Shown: in pieces, positions 11,597-12,943 of the stretch
Numbering within the stretch: the stretch's first letter is position 1
How the letters are laid out: every line of letters starts with the position of its first letter
Assembly: GCA_910579705.1 (NCBI GenBank)
Contig: CAJTUI010000023.1
Location: 1-12,943, forward strand
Direction: 5' to 3'
Origin: an uncultured Christensenella sp.
GTDB taxonomy: Bacteria > Bacillota > Clostridia > Christensenellales > Borkfalkiaceae
DNA length: 12,943 nt
The notes under the pieces: model-generated
The model's database searches: none
Told to the model about the DNA's origin: nothing
What the model saw: only the letters and a program-made list of their open reading frames with translations
Program-made: the position numbers and the translations under genes

Positions 11597-12244
11597 TTAT
11601 ATTTTGAAAATAAGATATTTAAATTTGTCATTAAAAGGCTGCCAATTTACTGTATAATGCCCTTTAATGTTTAATTCATCAACCCGATTTTTACCGACAG
11701 TAGATTCTTTTACTTCATCTTTCCAATTCCATTTTAACGACGTATTGGGAATTTCTCTTTTATTATACAATGAAAAATCTCTATAAAGGGTAGTACTCCC
11801 TTCTCTTTCCCAATAAGTACTGTCATTTGCTAATAATACAGCATACCCGCAATCAAGTTTTTTATTGGGATTATTCTCTTCAAAACTCTCTATTCGCATA
11901 ACGTCTTTTAAGAAATCATATCTTCCCAAGTCCTGAGCCGCTTGATTTTTCAACTCGACAGCAACCCCGTCATAATACAAATCCGGTTGATCTTTTGTTT
12001 TATATTTAAGCTCTATAACACAATGAGCGTTATCTTTTCTAATAACTATATCGTAACGCTTACGGTCTTTATCCTGCGAAGGATATTCCAAGAAAACGTG
12101 ATAATCGTTTTTCTTCTGTAATTCAAAATACTTTTTTAATTCCCAAGCCAATTCAAATTGAAACTGAGCTTCACAAGAATATGTATTTCCGGATTTTGCT
12201 AACTTTTTTAAAATTTGTTCAAGTTCTTCTTTTGAAATAATCAT
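11597..12244 (-). CDS. Orphan PD-(D/E)XK nuclease-like protein (215 aa)
   Basis: A 215-residue protein with the features of the PD-(D/E)XK nuclease fold. A helix with Glu31 (QFQFELAWELKKYF) comes first, then a strand with Glu53 (VFLEYP). Next is RYDIVI with Asp65, followed thirteen residues later by the VIELKYK strand (Glu78, Lys80). Asp65, Glu78 and Lys80 would make the metal-binding active site. The C-terminal half (Trp-rich, WEREGST, LKWNWKDE) is unrecognised. The start ATG at 12244 follows AGGGG by about 9 nt. It stands alone, beyond the provirus attachment site, with its own terminator. Its substrate is unknown; orphan restriction- or defence-type nucleases often occupy tRNA-linked sites, so a defence role is possible. 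Confidence 0.85.
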   Translation of the reverse strand: MIISKEELEQILKKLAKSGNTYSCEAQFQFELAWELKKYFELQKKNDYHVFLEYPSQDKDRKRYDIVIRKDNAHCVIELKYKTKDQPDLYYDGVAVELKNQAAQDLGRYDFLKDVMRIESFEENNPNKKLDCGYAVLLANDSTYWEREGSTTLYRDFSLYNKREIPNTSLKWNWKDEVKESTVGKNRVDELNIKGHYTVNWQPFNDKFKYLIFKI

Positions 12245-12296
12245 AATTTTTAACCCCTAATGTTTTTTTTGTTTTTATCGGCTATACCGAAAACTT

Positions 12297-12580
12297 TTAT
12301 TTGCCAATTTCGCCGTCCGTGCAAACTACTGTGTAGTTGCCTGTGTTGTAATTCCAATAAGAACCTTTACTTACGCTATTCCATTGCGCTTTTGTACCTC
12401 CGTAATTTATTTTTGTAAGTCCGCTGCAACCCTCAAAAGCACTTTGACCGATAGAAGTCACGCTGTCGGGAATTATTATGCTCGTAAGTCCGCTACAACC
12501 ATAGAACGCACCTTTATTTAACCCTGTTAGAACACCCCAATAAGTTTCTTTTGGTATTAGTTTGGTTGGGTTTAGCGATC
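12297..12580 (-). pseudogene. 3' remnant of a BspA-like leucine-rich-repeat protein
   Basis: Read on the minus strand, this codes for about 94 residues ending at TAA (12299-12297). The repeats are typical of BspA-type (LRR_5) surface proteins: GAFYGCSGLTSIIIPDSVTS, then SAFEGCSGLTKINYGG. A usual end domain follows: KAQWNSVSKGSYWNYNTGNY, then VVCTDGEIGK. No start codon, signal peptide or upstream repeats are present. The similarity stops near 12580, where a long inverted repeat begins, so the 5' part has been lost or separated by an insertion. Intact relatives are usually several hundred residues long and secreted. Confidence 0.8.
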
Positions 12581-12581
12581 C

Positions 12582-12846
12582 CCGTGATTTTCGCCTTTCG
12601 TGGTGGCTGACGATAGCACAGTTCTCGTAAATGTAAACCTCGAAAAATTATCGCCGAAAATACGAAGTTATGGAAGTCGGACTAAAAATGTTTGGCTTTT
12701 TTCTTATGCCCTAAAAGCAATAATTTTTCGGTTGCGTTACGGAAACGGTTGCCTGCGGTTTACATTTACGGCGTGATTGAAACTAATGCCGCCATAACCC
12801 GAACAGTGCTATCTTGCCCCTGCCGAAAGGCTAATGAAAATCACGG
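12582..12846. repeat. 265-bp imperfect inverted repeat (fold-back element or leader)
   Basis: Nested blocks pair in order: CCGTGATTTTC (12582) with GAAAATCACGG (12836-12846); GCCTTTCG (12593) with CGAAAGGC (12824-12831). GATAGCAC-GTT (12612) pairs with AAC-GTGCTATC (12802-12813). CGTAAATGTAAACC (12626-12639) pairs with GGTTTACATTTACG (12757-12770). CGAAAAATTAT (12641-12651) pairs with ATAATTTTTCG (12720-12730). The outer right arm runs into the ribosome binding site of the next gene. It may be a MITE-like insertion, a regulatory leader or an oriT-type region. Confidence 0.75.
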
Positions 12847-12858
12847 AGGTATAAGAAA

Positions 12859-12943
12859 ATGCAAAAAGTAGTTTACTCGATTTCGAAGGTAAACAAAGAC
12901 GAAAAGTTGAAGGGAGTTGGTTATCTCGTCGAAGGTAACTTGC
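12859..12943 (+). CDS. Start of an unknown protein (partial)
   Basis: An ATG at 12859 lies 8 nt after a perfect GGAGGT (12845-12850). It opens 28 codons running off the right edge: MQKVVYSISKVNKDEKLKGV, then GYLVEGNL. The visible part is soluble with no signal peptide. I do not recognise it. The long inverted repeat directly upstream, ending inside its ribosome binding site, suggests controlled translation or membership of another mobile element starting here. Confidence 0.65.
   Translation, partial: MQKVVYSISKVNKDEKLKGVGYLVEGNL

Noticed and set aside
1..12943. CRISPR array or rRNA operon
   Set aside because: No regularly spaced repeats and no rRNA-like conserved stretches were seen.

Overview
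The window looks like chromosomal DNA of a Gram-positive, Clostridia-like anaerobe. The signs are strong AGGAGG-type ribosome binding sites, sigma-A style promoters, MobV and serine-recombinase mobile DNA, and a BspA-like leucine-rich-repeat gene end. No species can be named. Almost everything here is accessory DNA stacked at the 3' end of a tRNA-Lys(CTT) gene.

Layout. (1) Positions 1 to about 2692 are the right end of a mobilizable element. It holds the start of a probable MobV-type relaxase gene on the minus strand with an oriT-like site, about 750 bases of structured non-coding DNA, then a promoter, an XRE regulator and a large serine recombinase (ATGA-coupled). The recombinase frame runs through the element's end and across a tRNA-type terminator. 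(2) Positions about 2693 to 11453 form a compact provirus of inovirus (filamentous phage) type. Leftward genes are a tyrosine integrase, a small unknown gene and a CI-like repressor. A shared operator region follows, then a rightward operon: a 103-residue unknown, two large membrane or secreted proteins resembling virion or adsorption proteins, a small two-TM protein, a Zot/pI-type assembly ATPase, a coiled-coil protein, and three tiny cysteine-rich proteins. After these lies about 1.1 kb without large genes, carrying strong hairpins and a small module of two convergent promoters around a 34-codon ORF and a shared terminator, which resembles a type I toxin-antitoxin locus. The provirus ends in a 46-bp copy of the 3' part of tRNA-Lys(CTT), its attachment site. 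(3) Beyond it (11454-12943) come an orphan PD-(D/E)XK nuclease-like gene, the 3' remnant of a BspA-like leucine-rich-repeat gene, a 265-bp imperfect inverted repeat, and the start of an unknown gene running off the right edge.

How it works together (inference): the repressor holds the rightward promoter off; integrase inserts the circular phage DNA at the tRNA; the Zot-like ATPase with the membrane proteins would assemble and extrude filamentous virions through a single-membrane envelope. I recognise no rolling-circle Rep, no classical small alanine-rich major coat protein and no secretin, so replication and capsid functions must lie in unrecognised genes or be borrowed. The most interesting items are the Gram-positive inovirus-like gene set, the convergent-RNA module beside its attachment site, and the stacking of two recombinase systems on the same tRNA end.
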